The notes under the pieces were generated by a model. The model saw only the letters and a list, made by a program, of their open reading frames with translations, had not been told where the DNA came from and ran no database searches. DNA of 64,000 nucleotides, from NCBI GenBank assembly GCA_956465555.1, contig OY101121.1:1574722-1638721 (forward strand), in the 5' to 3' direction. Position numbers and translations under genes: made by a program. This document shows, piece by piece, positions 1-11,102 of this stretch (positions within the stretch are counted from its first letter, which is position 1; each line of letters opens with the position of its first letter). The DNA is from Nitzschia sp. pyKryTriq1 (lineage: Eukaryota > Bacillariophyta > Bacillariophyceae > Bacillariales > Bacillariaceae).

Positions 1-2
1 GT

Positions 3-1106
3 ACGCTCCATGTCAGTGGTGTGTCTCAGTCACTGGCGGCATCTCGTCTCCGTGCGGTATCCGTGGCAGCAGCTACGGCGCTAGACGAATTGTCCACAAT
101 GACTACACTATCTATTGACAGCGCCGACTTGGATGTGGTCGAGAAGTTTGCCAAGGCGGGCTTGATCACCGATGCCACTACCAACCCTCTCTTTGTGTCG
201 CAAGCGGGCGCCAGTGGAGATAAACGATACGAGGATATGGTATTCGATGCTATCATGTATGCCAAAGAGAAGAGAGGTGGAGGAGATTCGCCGTTGCCCG
301 ACTTTGAACCCGAGCTAAATATTGCTATGGACAAGCTGGCCGTCAATTTGGGAGCCAAACTCTTGAGTTTTGTTCCTGGAAAGGTGTCCACCGAAGTCGA
401 CGTTCGATTGAGCTACGACACCCAAGGAACTATTGAACGGGCGAAGAGTATTATTGACATGTACGCGGAAATGGGTGTAGACAAGAGCCGTGTCTTGATC
501 AAGATTGCTGGTACCTGGGAGGGCATTCAGGCCGCCAAGGAGCTAGAAAAGCTCGGCATTCAAACCAACATTACATTGATCTTTTCTTTCTTGCAGGCAG
601 CAGCAGCTGCTCAAGCCGGTTGCTACCTTATCTCGCCCTTCCCGGGACGAATTTTGGATTGGCACAAGGCCAAGGGTGGCAAACAAAGCTACCATCCCAC
701 CGCAGACCCCGGTGTGCTTTCGGTGAAGCGAATGTACGGATACTTTCGCAAGTATGGCTACAAGACTATCTGCATGCCAGCGTCTTGGCGACCTTCGAGA
801 GGTGCGGCGGTCGCAGGCAGTGACGTCGACGAGATCTTGGCCCTCGCAGGGGTTGACGAAATGACTATTCCTCCTGCCCTTCTCGAGTCTCTAATGTCTC
901 GCGGCGCTGGAGATATTGTCCGGGAATGCGACCCCAAAGCGGACGCCGCCGTCTGCTGTGAACCTGACTTCAAGCTAGACGAAGACACCTACAAGGCTTA
1001 CTGGGATACTGATGCTTGTGGTAAAGACAAATTGGAAGAAGGAATTCAAGCATTTACCAAGAGTGTTGACGAGCTTCGTGAAGTGCTCATCTCCAAATTT
1101 GGTTAA
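3..1106 (+). CDS. tal: Transaldolase (5' end outside window)
   Basis: Transaldolase of the non-oxidative pentose phosphate pathway moves a dihydroxyacetone unit between sugar phosphates through a Schiff base on lysine. The reading frame holds the family landmarks in order: DATTNP near the N-terminus, the Schiff-base lysine in VLIKIAGTWEG, then TNITLIFSF and SPFPGRILDWHK. It ends in a normal stop at 1106. The frame is open to the left edge. The first in-frame ATG (99) would remove part of the conserved N-terminal helix (LDELSTMTTLSIDS), so the true start or an upstream exon probably lies outside the window. The Ala/Arg-rich stretch before it (RLRAVSVAAATALDE) may be the end of a leader, but targeting cannot be decided. 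No intron is seen in the visible part. Confidence 0.95.
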   Translation, partial: TLHVSGVSQSLAASRLRAVSVAAATALDELSTMTTLSIDSADLDVVEKFAKAGLITDATTNPLFVSQAGASGDKRYEDMVFDAIMYAKEKRGGGDSPLPDFEPELNIAMDKLAVNLGAKLLSFVPGKVSTEVDVRLSYDTQGTIERAKSIIDMYAEMGVDKSRVLIKIAGTWEGIQAAKELEKLGIQTNITLIFSFLQAAAAAQAGCYLISPFPGRILDWHKAKGGKQSYHPTADPGVLSVKRMYGYFRKYGYKTICMPASWRPSRGAAVAGSDVDEILALAGVDEMTIPPALLESLMSRGAGDIVRECDPKADAAVCCEPDFKLDEDTYKAYWDTDACGKDKLEEGIQAFTKSVDELREVLISKFG

Positions 1107-2583
1107 GTCCTTCTGATATCCTACTTGGATGCCGTCGCTTCTACTAGCAGTTTGAGTAATTGTAATACTGTAATTGAAACCAGATCATTGCACAATATAT
1201 ACAAGCTACGATTGTTAGCTGGTAATGACGACTGCGCTAAGCTGCGCATCACAACAATGTCCTCTCGTCAAACGAACCAATCTGCTTCTTAGAGTTGGAG
1301 CACGAGACGAGTTTCGACACGAATTTATGATTGGGACGACGACGACGGGCGTTGCGCTACAAGAAATAGTGCTTGACCTATTCCAACGAAAGAACACGAG
1401 ACTATTGCAACGGCGGGTGAAACTAACATAGTGTAGTACATGAAGAGCGAGGTTGGTTCGATAGCAACAAACTCTACCTGTAATGGTATCCATACTGTAC
1501 GGTACAAGTATACCGGTACGCGGTAGCTATGTTCCAAAAGTTACGAGGTCTTTCGCACCCCCAACGAGAGACGGACAGACCAGAAGTCGACCAGAGTGCG
1601 CCAAATAATATCCAACCGACCGACGACATTCGGCCCCAAATCATTGAATTGACGAGCAACCTTGCCGAAGACATGGTCGACATATCGGGAACAGATGCCA
1701 CAAGCCAAGATGACGAGATGAGACTGGACTACTAAGTTCAATGGCCGCCCACCATCCCTTACACCTTGAAACGAGGCAAGGTGATGTACCAAACGGTAAC
1801 CCGAAAGACAGAGAACCGCTACGCAGTTCGAAGTCGAGTAGGGTCTTAGGCCAACGAATTTGAAAGACTACACTAACATTCATCGGTCTATACTGTCCGA
1901 GAGAGTTGAGGGCTGGTTGGCGCCTGCGCCATTCGCACCCCCAACGAGAGACCGACAGACCAGAAGTCGACCAGAGTGCGCCAAATAATATCCAACCGAC
2001 CGACGAGAGACGACCGATGATCACACAAGATCATCGATCAAACGAACATCGCTTCGTCTTCGAGTTACCAGTAAGAATAGTTTAAAAAACCCGCCCACCA
2101 TCCCTTACACCTTGAAACGAGGCAAGGTGATGTACCAAACGGTAACCCGAAAGACAGAGAACCGCTACGCAGTTCGAAGTCGAGTAGGGTCTTAGGCCAA
2201 CGAATTTGAAAGACTACACTAACATTCATCGGTCTATACTGTCCGAGAGAGTTGAGGGCTGGTTGGCGCCTGCGCCACCCAGCAAAACGTTTCGTGCTCC
2301 TTTTTAGGTCCGTCGGGCGTACGTCTTTCATTCTCTACAGTATCTTCGACAATGACGAAAAAACAATGCCACCAACAATTAAAGCACACGGCGGAGGGCG
2401 GAGGCGACGATGTCACCTGACAATACTTGTGTATACCTTCTACGAAGTCAAGTGTTAGTATCTCCACAATCTTGCAAGCTAAGTTGTGTGATTATACAAG
2501 TCGTCGTCATACCCCGTCGGAAGCAAAGACTGCACTCGCCGAAGATTTTAAGGTGGAGAAAAAGATCGTGAAATCAATCAACC
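1107..2583. other. Spacer without gene, holds a duplicated block
   Basis: About 1.5 kb between transaldolase and HUS1. Short frames here are not credible genes. Several of them on the minus strand share the same peptide only because the underlying DNA is duplicated (see the repeat entry at 1552-2277). Confidence 0.6.
1552..2277. repeat. Two-part direct duplication (A-B-A-B)
   Basis: A 75-bp block A occurs at 1552-1626 and 1932-2006 with one visible mismatch. A 187-bp block B occurs at 1745-1931 and 2091-2277 and looks almost identical. The order is A, spacer, B, A, shorter spacer, B. The offsets differ (380 bp for A, 346 bp for B), so the two spacers are unrelated or have diverged by insertion or deletion. 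B1 abuts A2 directly. The near identity implies a recent event. No coding content is apparent. Confidence 0.9.
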
Positions 2584-3661
2584 ATGAGATTCAAGGCAAA
2601 ACTAGCCACCGACCAGGTGTCCGTCTTGTGCAATGTAGTGGCGCCCATGTCCAAACTCCAAGACGCTCACCGTGGTGCAGTGCTCTACTTGGATCCCGAT
2701 CACCTTCGAATTTCTTGCAGAAGCGATTCAGGAATCACCTGTTTCGCCGAGCTCTCCAAAATGATTTTCTTGGAACATCGCATCGAATCTGCGGCGGAAA
2801 ATGTGATTGTCTGCCAAGTCGATTTGGTGTCTCTGAAACTGGCCCTCCAATCCGTCATCACTCCCGGGAATCATCACCATCACAGCAATGCTAATAACGC
2901 TACCAAGAAAGGAAATGTCACACAACCCTCTCAAGGTCACACAACAATGATTCAGTCACTGCTGGCCCAGCAAACTGTGGTTCTCAAATTGGCAAAACGG
3001 AATCGGTTGCCTTGCTTGTGCTTGGATGGACACGCGACGGAAGAAGGAGCTGTAGAAATTCATCAAGCGATTCCAATTCGCATCTTGAGGGTTACCGACA
3101 TGCAACACCACCTACCGCCACAGATCAACACGCCAACCGTGCAGCTAGAGCTTCCGATGGATCGCCCCCTACGCACCGTGGTCGACAAGCTCAAGTCCAT
3201 GGGACCGCACAGTAAGTCGAAATGGAATTCCAAACGAACGACGACTCTCCTTCAAGCAGTTCTCACAGTTTCCTACTTTGCATTTTATTTTAATTTAAGT
3301 TTACTTGGAAGCTTCCATGAAGGGTGATTTGACGGTCCGCCTGGACCATGATGGCGCTTCGCTGGCATGCTTTTACCACAATTTACAACCCAGGTGGGAG
3401 GAGCAAGAGGATTCTTCTCAAAATAGTAGTAGTGCCATTCCTCCGATCACGGCGGATAGCTCATGCATACTCAAAGTGGATGGGACTAAATTGGCCCAAT
3501 GCTTGCAGTGGCAGCAATCTCATCTTGCCACTAGCTCCTGCCTGGCTGCCATGGTCCACAATGAAATGCTGGTTTTGCACGTCCTGCTCCACCCGGAGCA
3601 ATTCGGATTCTTCACTTACTACTTACCGGTATACTGTTTGACGGAAGAAGATCTTCAGTAG
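2584..3661 (+). CDS. HUS1: HUS1-like checkpoint clamp subunit
   Basis: HUS1 forms the 9-1-1 ring with RAD9 and RAD1, a PCNA-like clamp loaded at damaged DNA that activates the ATR pathway. Exon 1 (2584-3211) starts MRFKAKLA, matching the family start M(K/R)F(R/K)AK, and contains IPIRILR and VDKLKSM. Exon 2 (3300-3661) begins within the segment IYLEASMKGDLTVRLDHDG, equivalent to the IEANLDGEL region of animal HUS1. It ends with a LKVDGTKLAQCL...FTYYLPV tail typical of the family. The 88-bp intron (GTAAGT...TTTAAG) splits an Ile codon. Residues about 97-120 (NHHHHSNANN and following) look like a species-specific low-complexity insertion. The spliced product is about 329 residues. Confidence 0.85.
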
Positions 3662-5529
3662 TCACCTACTCGTAATTTCGTCGAGGTGGAAGGCCTTCCT
3701 TGCTGGTAAAATGGAAAATGGCTAGCGCTTTCCATCAGCATGGCTACATGTACTCTCCTCTACTCTACAAGTACCTGTCTTATGTGGAACAAGGACGGTT
3801 ATACAATTCAGAGAGGAGGGGTACACCCAAAAGTGGGACCCTCTGATGGAAAGCGCACTTTGAAGGGGGATGGACATGATGACTCTTCGTAATCGTAGAC
3901 GGAGAGATTCAAAGCGAAATGACGTAGAAAGCTTGCCTGAAACTTGATTAAGGAAGTGCCGCTGAAGAAGAATCGTCGCCGGCACTGTGACAATACATGC
4001 AAACGAGAATGGGTACTTGCTGCGGCTATTGGCCTACTACTACCGGTACAGGTACTACTACTACTACTAGTAGTAGATGTGCAGACTTCTCTCTCTACCG
4101 GTACCGGTACTTGTACGTTCTGTAGTAGTAGAGTAGGTAGATAGCGCTGATCTCCCGTTCTGGCGAAAAGAGTCCATTGAGTCAATATTAATTACTGTAG
4201 ATTGTGCTGCTATGGACAAATAATAATAACCAACACGGGATGTGCAACGCCTCGTAGAGCACCGCGCACGATCGCGTTCCATTCGTGGAGTCCAGGAGCA
4301 AGACGGCCGCCCGATAGCTCGTGATGACTCCTAAAACGGAGAAACCTCGCAAAACGCAAAAACGAACACGCCCCACACTGTGCCCAGCCCATAACACGTG
4401 TTGTAGTAACTAACTACCTGTCTGACAATATATCACTATCACCAAATTAATTGGCTGACGTTACGAATCGTCTAAGTATGTTTTAGGTGGAGTGTGCTGT
4501 GCAAGGCTATGACCTTCAGAGCTAACCAAGAATGGCACACCATGGGCACTAGATTGAACCACTACCTAGGGCCAAGCAACGTCGACCATAACAATCAGAC
4601 GATAGACCACCATGACAGATGGCCGATTGTCAACGTCACGTTGTGAGGACCCATGTGCGGTCCTACCTACACAACAATCAATCACGGGCAGTGGTGCTCG
4701 GAAACCAAATCTCATTGCCCAGAAAGTACAATAGCGCAAGAAGCAGAGTGCTCCATGCGACTTGCACGATTATCGAGATGAGAACCGTGGTAAAGTACCA
4801 GTACCGCGGTATGAGTACATGTACCGAACTGTTTTGTACCACTGCGCGGATAGAGAAGCACTCCTCTTTTCGGGGAAATAGAATTGAAGGAAGGTTCTAC
4901 GCGCGTCGTCGAGTAAAGAAGTACGAGTAGAGAGCGCGCATTTTGACTGTACCGGTACGGTAGTTACCTTCTTTGGGTACAAGTACAAGTACAGTAGCGT
5001 TACCGGTAGGTAGTTTTAGGGCCTCTCCTACGGCACCTGGTACGCGGTAGGACTTCGGACGCTACACGGTACTTGAACTTAACCAAGCGCGGAGAAAACG
5101 GAATTAGGGTGGTTCCCGTTTGGCTTCATTGAACCACAGATCAATAGCGGGCTATTCGTGTTGGAACGTCTCTAGATCGTCCTCAGAGAACATCCGATGA
5201 TTTTTGGTTCTGTTCCTCCTTTGATGACAATAATTAAAAAGTAATAGCGTGCGCGTTCATCATCACGTATCCGTACCCATCGATGAAAAATAGACCGCAC
5301 CCTGGTACAGCATGAGTAGTGTAATGTACGAGTACAAGTCCATTACAAGTGGTACTTGCTAGTAGCTTGTACCGTTAGGGCCCTACCACCGTGCATTCCT
5401 CATACGGGTTCAATGTTGTCTTTTTGTTCCACGGCGACTGAACACTCCTCATCTCGTCTGCTCACAATAATTTCGATTCTTCGTCGACGACGCATTTATC
5501 TCGACCTCAACAAAATAATAACCACCACC
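3662..5529. other. Spacer without gene, GTAC-rich patches
   Basis: I see no credible gene. The stretch carries palindromic runs built from ACCGGT and GTAC (for example 4040-4115 and 4790-5060) and short TACTAC/TAGTAG runs. Its 3' end holds the promoter and 5' leader of the gene starting at 5530. Confidence 0.5.
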
Positions 5530-6045
5530 ATGTGCATGCTAATCAAAAGCCCCAACACCATTGACAAGCAAACCACCTTCTACAGCGGGAACAAAAGACC
5601 CCTGCCGAGTTCAGAACCGACACGAAAGAAGGTTTCGTTTGCAGAGACTTGCAGGGCTAGGAATATACTTCACCTCGACAGCTATACAGATGCTGAGATT
5701 TCTTCAACCTGGTACTCTATCGAGGAATACGCTGAACAAAGGCGAAAATGCAGGAACATCATTTTAAAGATAATTGATGGGAAGCCACACAAGTACTGTG
5801 CAAGGGGGCTCGAACGTATGACACCAGAAGCCATCGAACAGCGCGAAAGCATCCGGCTGGATGCCTATATCGCGGTTTTCAAGGAGCAAAAAAAACAGTC
5901 TTTGATGCAAATCAATGACCCCGAGGCGATTGCGAATGAATACAGAAAAATATCTGCGATGAAACATCAACAAGTGGCATCTGAAATCGGTCGCAGGGAT
6001 GAATTGATCGCCCTGAAAATCACAGGCAGAAGCACGCATAGATAG
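5530..6045 (+). CDS. Small KKVSFAE-type protein, function unknown
   Basis: A 171-residue protein. The start at 5530 is chosen because ATG lies in a strong ACCACC context; the frame extends upstream but only with poor composition. The layout is RKKVSFAE near residue 32, then an aromatic patch (STWYSIEEY), a CARGLE motif, and a helical charged C-terminus (KEQKKQSLMQ, YRKIS). I recognise this general pattern from a large family of small proteins of unknown function in diatom genomes. KVSFAE resembles a short linear docking motif of the protein-phosphatase-1 type (K/R-V-x-F), which would suggest a regulatory role, but this is inference. No signal peptide, membrane segment or intron is visible. 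Confidence 0.75.
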   Translation: MCMLIKSPNTIDKQTTFYSGNKRPLPSSEPTRKKVSFAETCRARNILHLDSYTDAEISSTWYSIEEYAEQRRKCRNIILKIIDGKPHKYCARGLERMTPEAIEQRESIRLDAYIAVFKEQKKQSLMQINDPEAIANEYRKISAMKHQQVASEIGRRDELIALKITGRSTHR

Positions 6046-6199
6046 CAGAAGAAACTCAAAAATAGACATACAGTAGAGAAATTACCACATACTACAACTC
6101 TTGCTGTCTTTTTCTTCTCCGCGTGTCTAATGTCTCTTCAAATAGGATACGAATCATACCAGATGCAGACAGATAGACAATCAGACAAAGTCACTTCGT

Positions 6200-7410
6200 T
6201 TACAACTCATCGTGCGCGGAATGATCAGCCCCCATCGAAGCCAGATGCTTAGCCATGAGATGGTCTCGGGCACTGATAGGTGGGTGCTTCGCCTCTGCGT
6301 CCGTTTCTGTCGTCAAAGCTTCAATGATTGTGTCTCCGTTGATATTCACAAAGTATGCCATAGAATATCGCCGTTTCGGTGGACCAGAGTCACTCATGCC
6401 ACGGGTGGGCATGACAACACGATGGAGGGTGGACACCCATTCGTCTAATGGACACAACGGATTGCCAATGCGGTGAGTTCTGCTAGAATCCGAATGTTGG
6501 TACTACCTAAACTCATCATCAACGTACCATTGGTCCATCTCTGCATCAAATCGCCCAAATTGATCACAAAGGCTCCCGGTACTACGGGCACTGAATACCA
6601 GTTTGTGCGGCTTCGATTCTGTGTATCGTATCGTAGGACTTGAAGTCCGGGCTGTCCAGCGAGTAGTATTGTCAACGCCCCATAGTCCGTATGTGCCCCA
6701 GCTCGAATGACTGGAGTTGATTTTTCCATTGATGATTCTTCCAACGGGTAGTAATGAATCAGTCGGAGGGCCGACATGTGATGGTCCATCTTGTCTTCAA
6801 AAAAATCCACAGGTTGGCCCAAGGCCAACGCGAACACCTCAAGGAGCTTCAGCGCTAGACCTTCCATTGCTCCATAGTAAGTTTCTAGTGCGGACTGAAA
6901 CTTTGGAACCGAAGGAGCATCGATCCATCGTCGTAAGGGCATACCCGACTTCAAATCATTTGGACCAATAGCAAAAGTCTCCTTGGATTCAACAATAGGG
7001 GTACCGTCGTCGGCCCCCGATCCTGCGCCATCCAAAGCCTTTCCTTTGCTCAATTGTTCATTTTGCTCGTATCCATAAGGATATTCCGCGTCGTTTCCCC
7101 CCTTATGGTCCAATTTTTCATCGACCGGCAATTCGAAAAAGTTCGCCGAAGCATCCCAGGCGTCTTGAATGACTTTGGGGTCCACGCCGTGGTTGGTGAT
7201 GGTGAAAAATCCAACGGTATGACAAGCCTCCAAAATCGCATCGACAATCTTTTGCTGCTCGGGTGTCGTGTTGTTCGTGGGAGATCCAGAATCATCATTT
7301 ATCCAGGCGCTCAAATCGATCAAGGGAACGCTGGGAAAATTCGCCGAGCCAGGAGAGGACAACGCCAGAATTTCAACGCATACGAGCAACCATTGGAGCG
7401 GTCGCTGCAT
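6200..7410 (-). CDS. 2-oxoglutarate/Fe(II) dioxygenase, secretory leader
   Basis: Belongs to the isopenicillin-N-synthase/gibberellin-oxidase-like 2OG-Fe(II) superfamily, which hydroxylates or desaturates small molecules. Exon 1 is 7410-6528 and exon 2 is 6444-6200. The 83-bp intron (GTACGT...ATTAG) falls inside the conserved GDLMQRWTND-EWVSTLHRV segment, which reads through perfectly once joined. The family N-terminus is present (VPLIDLSAW, then GFFTITNHGVD). The iron ligands are HTDYG and the His in STLHRVV, and the 2OG-binding Arg-x-Ser is in RRYSMAYF. The first ATG (7410) gives a hydrophobic leader (RPLQWLLVCVEILAL), so the enzyme probably enters the secretory route. The product has 375 residues. 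The substrate cannot be predicted. Confidence 0.9.
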
Positions 7411-8003
7411 GCTGACGATGATTTCTACAATTGCTATGGAAGCAGCGCTTGGTACCTTCAAGTTGGAGATGTTGTGGTTTCCAGGAGAAGGAAAGGGTGA
7501 AGGGTGGTGAAGGTGGAATAGAGCTACTTCGCAGTGGAGAGCCTGTAGTACTCAGGTCGCTATCGAACATTTTTTTCTGCATCTTTCGTGATGAGGTTTA
7601 CGTACCGTTATGCGCGGCCAGATTGGTGTGTGCAGGACAGACGCCAGCCGCTACCCAAATCACGCCTACTTGAAAATAAGAGATTTTTACTCGGAAAATG
7701 GGAGCAGCAAGCTCATAGCTCTAGTACTTGTACCCTCGCTACTACAACAACTACTACTATATCGTAAAGCAGCGAAAAAGGGCACTTTCTAATATAGTTA
7801 CTACGGGTACAAGTACCAGGTACCCCTGTACAACTACGTTGGTACGATATAGTACTTCGTGAGGCTGCTACAGGAGACTAGTAAATATAAGAAGAGGACT
7901 GCAGCTCTAGAGCTATGATAAAGAAAATAGTATTGTGTCAACATTGATTTTATTAATAACATTAGGTAAGTGCTATGCGTAATAGTGATGGTCGTGGTGA
8001 TAT
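7411..8003. other. Spacer without gene
   Basis: Nothing coding is recognised. It contains the left arm of a 47-bp inverted repeat (7758-7804) and a GTAC-rich patch around 7800-7850. Confidence 0.5.
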
Positions 8004-10040
8004 TCAACAATATTGGTACCAACATTCGTCATAGACTTCTTCGTCCGAGGAGTCTGAACCTGTGGACGCAAGAGACAGGTCATCCTCGTCGTCTCGTCGT
8101 CCATCCATAGTATCTCCTCTGTTGCGTCTCGACAGCAGTTCTTTGTTGAGAGATCTAAAATCGTCCATGAGTAATTCTGCCCGATAGTCCTTGTCCTCGC
8201 TGAGGGTGGTGCTGGTAGTAGTACTCGTCGCCCTCATCGTTGTTGTTACCGCACAAGGAGGAGGAAGAGTACTGCGATGATGACGAGGGTCCTCATGATG
8301 GTCATCCTCTGGAATAATGATCATCCTCCAACCAGCATCATCAAACAGATCTGGTTTCTCGCTGGCCTTCTTTTTCTGCCTCTTAGTGATGTTGTTCAGG
8401 ATCCTCGTCCTCCAGCATGACAGTGTTGGTGACAGCGAAGAAACGACTGTTTGCTGCTGTCCAACAGCAGCAGCTGTAGTAGTAAGACGACCACATTCTT
8501 CAGGCTCCTCGCCACTCTTTTGACCACTGATATCGGAAGAAAAGCTTTCCCCAAGTGTACTCGCAGTGCGACTGCTGGTATTGAATGAGCAGTCAGACCA
8601 CGTCTTCTTGTGCTGCTTGTTCTTGTTCGCCCAGTGGTACGACAGCGGCGACGATGGTACTGCTATCGGTGACGAAGCAGGACGAGTCGTCGTCGTCGTA
8701 CCTTGTATGACGTTCCTCTGGTGTGATGATTCATAATTCACATTCATACTGTGGTAAGTATTCATGGCTCTTGTTGTGTGAAAGACGAAGTGACACTTTC
8801 TAATTTATGCTCTGACCGTCATCTACTAGCTAGCCTGTAATCTTGAAGGTTTGGAAGACGATTTCGGGAACGGTGCATTCATTGTAGACTACGGTACTAC
8901 CTGTACTGGATGCGATAGAGGAGAACTGCCCGTGAGAAGCGAAGCAAGCGATGTCGCGGCTCGCCATTATTTTTTATCTTCATGTTCCGCAAACTATTAG
9001 ACGTAGACTAATAATAGTTTCATACGAGTAGCAATCATCTTGAAGGTGGTGGTTGCGTGGGCACGAGGAGAATGTTGGTTTAATTAAGGGTGCGAACTGT
9101 GTGAGAGAAGGGAAGTCGCCACCACTGCCGTATCTCAGTTCTCAATGCGCCATGTTCCGCAAAATGAACCCTTAGCTGCGGCAGCTCTCAGGCGAACCCT
9201 TCGTCGGTGCGCACGATTTACTGTTACAATTTTGGATTGGGTCCGTGAGAATCATCATCGAAATTCGAAATCTCCGCTACTACTTGAACTTTCTCGTCGT
9301 CTGGACTGGACGCACGTTCCGTAAAACTTATGAACAAGAAGTAACCGAAGATAGAAGGGAACTATCATGATTGAAGTTAAATGGTGTATTGTCGTTGGTT
9401 GCTGTGTATGTAGGACTTCATCGCCAGCACTTCTTCTCAACTACTGGGAGCAATTCGGAATCTAGTTAGTCATCCAAAAGGAGCACTAACAACTATGGCA
9501 TCAGCCTGGTCCCCACAAAAATCCCCACTCAGAGCGTAGAGTCGTTGTAAGTAAATCCACCTCAAGATGGGCTGGCATATATTGTTGCGAGGCCTAAGAT
9601 ATCGATCTAAACTAGATTGATTCCAAATTGTGAGCTTATTTTATGTTTCTGTTTCTTGATCTAGATTTGCTAATCGTGATCTGATCTTGGTCAAATCGTT
9701 TGGTACTCTGCGCTGCCAACTATCCATGGGAGAGAAGCTTGCTATTCTACGTGATAGTTGGCAGCAGTCTGCTCTAATGTTGAATCGCGCAAGCGAAATG
9801 GATGAAGGATGCAAGCACAGAACTAGGTTCCATCGTCTTTGTAGATGTCCAGACTAGCGCTGATGATCCCGTAAGGGTGAAAAGAGTCCACTTAGTCAAT
9901 CAGAGGACTGTCATCTGGCGTGGCTGCTACTGTCATCTGGCGTGGCTGCTATCGTTCCGGCGGAAGATAGATTCATTGCTCTCGACCGTCAAGGTAGTAA
10001 CTAAATTAGACAGTGCACTTTTTCGCTGCTTTACGATATA
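7758..10040. repeat. 47-bp inverted repeat pair 2.2 kb apart
   Basis: The sequence at 7758-7804 is the reverse complement of 9994-10040 with three mismatches by eye. The arms point towards each other and enclose the low-complexity gene at 8004-8765 plus about 1.2 kb of non-coding DNA. Similarity stops abruptly on both sides. I see no clear target-site duplication and no transposase, so a non-autonomous DNA transposon is possible but unproven. Confidence 0.7.
8004..8765 (-). CDS. Low-complexity hypothetical protein
   Basis: A 253-residue frame with an ATG start at 8765 and a stop at 8004. The sequence is rich in Ser, Thr, Asp and Glu, with poly-Thr runs, a basic patch (KRQKKKASEK) and an acidic tail (DSSDEEVYDE). 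No domain is recognised and it is probably largely disordered. It lies wholly between the two arms of the 47-bp inverted repeat. It could be a real host gene or cargo of a mobile element; transcript evidence would decide. Codon quality is plausible but repetitive, so a chance frame is not excluded. Confidence 0.5.
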   Translation of the reverse strand: MNTYHSMNVNYESSHQRNVIQGTTTTTRPASSPIAVPSSPLSYHWANKNKQHKKTWSDCSFNTSSRTASTLGESFSSDISGQKSGEEPEECGRLTTTAAAVGQQQTVVSSLSPTLSCWRTRILNNITKRQKKKASEKPDLFDDAGWRMIIIPEDDHHEDPRHHRSTLPPPCAVTTTMRATSTTTSTTLSEDKDYRAELLMDDFRSLNKELLSRRNRGDTMDGRRDDEDDLSLASTGSDSSDEEVYDECWYQYC

Positions 10041-10355
10041 CTCTCTCTACTACTACTAGTAATGCATGTAATAAAAAGCTTCACCGCGACAAGTGCATGT
10101 AATAAAAAGTAAAAAGCTTCACCGCGACGTTTCGCGCAGAAGCGCGTGAAAACCGGGCTCTGCGCTCTCCACTCTCCATTCCCGGGCAACGAAATGTGAT
10201 GCGTGATGCACGCATGATTTGCATGAATGATGATGAAACAAGAAAGCAAGGCCACATCATCATCCATGAACACTACTGATGATAGGGGTACCTACGCGAA
10301 GACGACTCAACACTATTACACCATAGTCCGCCCATAAGTTTCTTCGTTCAACAAA
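8766..10355. other. Spacer without gene, two small tandem repeats
   Basis: I recognise no gene in this 1.6 kb. It holds a perfect 22-bp tandem duplication (9908-9929 and 9930-9951), an imperfect 28-bp tandem duplication (10063-10090 and 10094-10128, the second copy with a 7-base insertion), and the right arm of the 47-bp inverted repeat (9994-10040). Confidence 0.5.
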
Positions 10356-11102
10356 ATGTATTCAGCTGTGGCGGTAACTGTGCCTCGAGTCGTCCTCGCT
10401 CCTGCTGTACGAGTATGGGGCTCCACCCGATCCAGCCTCAACCACATCAGTGGTCGTATGTTGGCGGGAAATGATCCAATGCAGAGACTCGCGAGAACCG
10501 GATGTTTGGTGAACCTTCCCGCATCGATTGCTTCTTTCTCGACGCAAGCCAGTGAAAATAGCGGTGGTGGTATCCGGGGCTGGTTGGACGATCGGAGTAA
10601 GCGAAAGCAACAGGAAGAATACTTGGCGCAAATGAAACGGCTTTCCGAAATGGACAAGCTCACCATGGAAAAGTACAAGGGCGAATTGGAACGCGGATTG
10701 AATCAGTGGGGCGCGAAGGTTTCCTTCCTTCAGACGAAGGAAGTTAAAACCGCCAACGAGGTGGTGGAAGTGGTAAAAGCTCTGATTGATGTGAAAGGTG
10801 GCGAGGCCACGGCGGATGACTTGCTGAAGATGGACCGACTGGAACGTTTGAAGGTTGCGACGGCAACAAACAAGACAGTGGAGGAAATCTCGATTTTAAT
10901 GTCTCAAATTCAAAATATGGATTTGATGCAGAGGACGCTCCGAAAACGTCACAATGAAGGAAAGCCAATCCCTCCGGATCCAGTCTCGATGCAAGCTGTC
11001 ATCAAAAAGGACGCCCTAGCGGTCATGACAAAGTCCCAAAAAGAGACGATGATAAAACGCCAAGCCAGCATGGCAAAGCGGGCCATGCGAAAGAAGCGAT
11101 AA
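10356..11102 (+). CDS. Mitochondrial protein with SRP54 M-domain-like segment
   Basis: A 248-residue single-exon protein. The first 70 residues are rich in Arg, Ser, Ala and Val with no acidic residues until about position 40, and end near SIASFSTQASE, a typical mitochondrial presequence. The rest is helical and very basic. Residues about 152-200 (DLLKMDRLERLKVATATNKTVEEIS and on through MQRTLRKR) resemble the end of the bacterial Ffh/SRP54 M domain, where R-x-RIA-x-GSGTSVQEVN is followed by a QM-rich helix. The SRP GTPase (NG) domain is absent. The similarity is my own pattern match and is weak, so an unrelated mitochondrial helical protein is possible. The C-terminus is strongly cationic (KRQASMAKRAMRKKR), compatible with RNA binding. 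Confidence 0.75.
   Translation: MYSAVAVTVPRVVLAPAVRVWGSTRSSLNHISGRMLAGNDPMQRLARTGCLVNLPASIASFSTQASENSGGGIRGWLDDRSKRKQQEEYLAQMKRLSEMDKLTMEKYKGELERGLNQWGAKVSFLQTKEVKTANEVVEVVKALIDVKGGEATADDLLKMDRLERLKVATATNKTVEEISILMSQIQNMDLMQRTLRKRHNEGKPIPPDPVSMQAVIKKDALAVMTKSQKETMIKRQASMAKRAMRKKR

Noticed and set aside
1552-2277. Direct repeats as ends of a retroelement
   Set aside because: The blocks are only 75 and 187 bp, alternate rather than flank a coding core, and no element protein lies between them.
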